DNA of 64,000 nucleotides from Candidatus Thioglobus perditus (GTDB lineage Bacteria > Pseudomonadota > Gammaproteobacteria > PS1 > Pseudothioglobaceae). The notes below the pieces were generated by a model. The model did not search any database, was not told the DNA's origin, and saw nothing but the letters and a program-made list of their open reading frames with translations. Below, in pieces: positions 62,197-64,000 of this stretch (positions are counted from its first letter, which is position 1; each line of letters begins with the position of its first letter). Both the position numbers and the translations under genes were made by a program. Location: assembly GCA_002909145.1 (NCBI GenBank), contig PNQY01000043.1, positions 27,734 through 91,733 of the forward strand, in the 5' to 3' direction.

Positions 62197-63582
62197 ATGA
62201 ACAATGATAAATTAATTGTTAAACAAGCTTATACCGGAGAGGATTTAAAAGAGCTTACAATGCATAATGCTACTCAAGTAGATGAAATGCTAGCTAAAGC
62301 TAACTCTCTGCATAAAGCCGGCGCTTTGCCTGCGCATAAGCGTATTGATATTTTACGAAAGCTTGCAGATTTGGTGGCGAACGAGCATGAGGATTTTTCA
62401 CGCTTAATTGCTAATGAAGGTGGTAAGCCAATTCGTGATGCACGAGTTGAAGTAACGCGTGCAGTTAATGGTATTCATATTGCCATATCCAAGATTGAAA
62501 GCGTTTCTGGCGTTGAAATACCAATGGATCTAAGTGCATCTGGCGCTGGCCGTAAGGCGTTTACTATGCTAGAGCCAATTGGCGTGGTAGTTGCAGTTAG
62601 TGCATTTAATCATCCACTTAACTTAGCTATTCACCAGGTTATTCCAGCAGTTGCTACTGGATGTCCAGTAATTATTAAGCCAGCAGCAGTTACACCATTA
62701 TGTACACTTAGATTAGCCGAGCTTATTTTAGAATCCGGTTTACCAGAAGGATGGGTGCAGGTGGCATTAACTAATCGTGAAAACTCTGAAAAGTTAGTGA
62801 CCGATTCACGTGTGGCATTTTTTAGTTTTATTGGCTCGGCCAAAGTGGGCTGGTATCTAAAATCAAAACTTGCACCAGGCACACGCTGTGCTTTAGAGCA
62901 TGGTGGCGTTGCACCGCTTATATTTGACTCATGTGAAGATGAAGATGGATTTGTTAACGGTGTGGTTAAAGCTAGTATGTATCATTCGGGCCAAGTGTGC
63001 GTATCTGTACAGCGTGTGTACGTGCCAAAAGATAGGGCGAGTGAAATAGCTCAAAAAATTGCGGATATTGCTAATGAGCAAATTGTAGGTGATGCGATTA
63101 ATGATGATTCTGATTTGGGTCCATTAATACTACCAAAAGAGACCGATAGAATTGAAGCCTGGGTGAATGAAGCCGTAGCAGAAGGGGCTAAGGTTATAAC
63201 AGGTGCTAAACGTATTAATAATGTTAGCTATGAGCCAACTGTGTTGCTAAATCCATCTAAGAATTCTAAGGTATCAACCCAAGAGATTTTTGGCCCTGTG
63301 GTTTGTATTTATGACTACGAAGATATTAATGATGCAATTAAAGATGCTAATAGTCTTGACGTGTCATTCCAGGCAGCAGTGTTTAGTGATGATGTAAACC
63401 TAGCAATGGATGTTGCTAAAAAATTAGAAGCATCAGCAGTAATGATTAATGATTACACTACGTTTAGAGTAGATTGGATGCCTTTTGCAGGGCGTAAGCA
63501 TTCTGGTTATGGTATTGGTGGTATTGGTTATACTATGGATGATATGCTTGAGCACAAAATGATTGTTATTAAGCAGCAGTAG
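62197..63582 (+). CDS. NAD(P)-dependent aldehyde dehydrogenase
   Basis: A 461-residue enzyme. FNHPLNLAIHQVIPAVATGCP, the catalytic Glu in CALEHGGVAPLIF, the catalytic Cys in YHSGQVCVSVQRVYV, and FGPVVCIYDYED are typical. The substrate is not evident; sulfo- or methyl-branched aldehydes are known for relatives. It begins 9 bases after the ThDP enzyme and is convergent with the exporter gene. Confidence 0.92.
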   Translation: MNNDKLIVKQAYTGEDLKELTMHNATQVDEMLAKANSLHKAGALPAHKRIDILRKLADLVANEHEDFSRLIANEGGKPIRDARVEVTRAVNGIHIAISKIESVSGVEIPMDLSASGAGRKAFTMLEPIGVVVAVSAFNHPLNLAIHQVIPAVATGCPVIIKPAAVTPLCTLRLAELILESGLPEGWVQVALTNRENSEKLVTDSRVAFFSFIGSAKVGWYLKSKLAPGTRCALEHGGVAPLIFDSCEDEDGFVNGVVKASMYHSGQVCVSVQRVYVPKDRASEIAQKIADIANEQIVGDAINDDSDLGPLILPKETDRIEAWVNEAVAEGAKVITGAKRINNVSYEPTVLLNPSKNSKVSTQEIFGPVVCIYDYEDINDAIKDANSLDVSFQAAVFSDDVNLAMDVAKKLEASAVMINDYTTFRVDWMPFAGRKHSGYGIGGIGYTMDDMLEHKMIVIKQQ

Positions 63583-64000
63583 CTAGTCCTTAAATTGATG
63601 CCTGTATAGAGAAGCATAATCCCCATCCTGATCAAGCAATTCTTCGTGTGATCCTTGCTCAATAATATTTCCTGACCTAAGTACAATAATTCTATCAGCC
63701 TTTTTAATGGTAGATAGTCGATGAGCAATAATAATTGTAGTTCTGTCTTTTTGCATTGCATCGATAGCTGTTTGTACTTGTTTTTCAGTGGCAGAGTCTA
63801 GTGCAGAAGTTGCCTCGTCTAAAATCAATATTGGACTGTCTTTAGCGATAGCTCTGGCGATAGCTAAGCGTTGTCGCTGCCCTCCAGAAAGTTTAGTGCC
63901 ATTTTCACCGATATCAGTGTTAAAACCATTATCCATTTGCTCGATAAATTGTATGGAATTTGATACTTTTGCGGCGCGTTCAACTTGTTTATTGCTCATA
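63583..64000 (-). CDS. msbA: ABC exporter ATPase domain, C-terminal fragment (MsbA-like)
   Basis: The last 138 or so residues of an exporter whose start lies beyond the window; the ATG at 63999 is an internal Met. Signature LSGGQRQRLAIARAI, Walker B ILILDEATSALD and switch His IIAHRLSTI are complete. FIEQMDNGFNTDIGENGTKLSGG strongly resembles MsbA, the lipid A flippase. Full assignment needs the membrane domain. Confidence 0.85.
   Translation of the reverse strand, partial: MSNKQVERAAKVSNSIQFIEQMDNGFNTDIGENGTKLSGGQRQRLAIARAIAKDSPILILDEATSALDSATEKQVQTAIDAMQKDRTTIIIAHRLSTIKKADRIIVLRSGNIIEQGSHEELLDQDGDYASLYRHQFKD

Noticed and set aside
1..64000. CRISPR arrays, tRNA or rRNA genes
   Set aside because: No regularly spaced repeats, cloverleaf-like sequences or conserved rRNA segments were found on reading.

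Overview
The window looks like part of the chromosome of a low-G+C, facultatively anaerobic, sulfur-oxidising gammaproteobacterium of the SUP05 / Candidatus Thioglobus type. This is inferred from the combination of genes: a CbbQ/CbbO pair, clade II nitrous oxide reductase, both membrane-bound and periplasmic nitrate reductases, SoxYZ, flavocytochrome c sulfide dehydrogenase (FccAB), a DsrC-like protein, and A+T-rich, tightly packed operons. No tRNA, rRNA, CRISPR array or intact insertion sequence was seen.

Layout. 1-2850: tail of a Rubisco-activase type cluster (cbbQ end, cbbO, a small partner). 3107-13255: a clade II nos cluster in the order nosZ, two cytochromes c, nosB-like, nosD, nosG, nosH, nosF, nosL, nosY. 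13281-17480: a small secreted protein, a degenerate ZnuA-like/SCO fusion, a MenA-like prenyltransferase, a BASS-type transporter and ubiE. 17483-19613 (minus): mogA and a nitrate-sensor/CRP fusion regulator. 19795-30385: narK1, narK2, narGHJI, a small ORF, a DsrC-like protein and a small membrane protein. 30551-35129: an HPP-family transporter and molybdenum cofactor genes (moaD, moaA, moaC, moeA, mobA, moaE). 35220-38727: an attenuator-like leader, nirB and a formate/nitrite channel. 38728-39101: an odd non-coding stretch. 39102-41359 (minus): pdxB, ung and a thioredoxin-like protein. 41525-48842: a DNR-like regulator, napDGHABF and soxYZ. 49064-54993: a DUF302 protein, an octahaem HAO-like protein, a TPR protein, fccA-fccB and a third Crp/Fnr regulator. 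55007-57485: MORN lipoprotein, tatA, TPMT-like methyltransferase, cold-shock/membrane protein and a lytic transglycosylase-like lipoprotein. 57525-63582: Rieske protein, TrpD2/YbiB-like protein, FMN glutamate-synthase-like protein, ThDP enzyme and aldehyde dehydrogenase. 63583-64000 (minus): the C-terminal end of an MsbA-like exporter.

How it works together. Reduced sulfur (FccAB, SoxYZ) can feed electrons to nitrate (Nar in the membrane, Nap in the periplasm) and to N2O (Nos). Nitrite can be exported, assimilated by NirB, or possibly reduced by the HAO-like protein. The molybdenum cofactor genes serve Nar and Nap. Neither nirK/nirS nor norCB lies in the window. Three Crp/Fnr regulators and at least five TTGA-N6-TCAA boxes in front of nosZ, narK1, narG and two of the regulators suggest one regulon. 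The most unusual items are: two Crp-family regulators sharing an identically spaced C-terminal cysteine motif, one of them fused to a nitrate-sensing domain; a ZnuA-like domain that has lost its metal ligands and is fused to SCO; a DsrC-like protein with its terminal cysteine replaced by tryptophan; and a tandem-hairpin leader before nirB.
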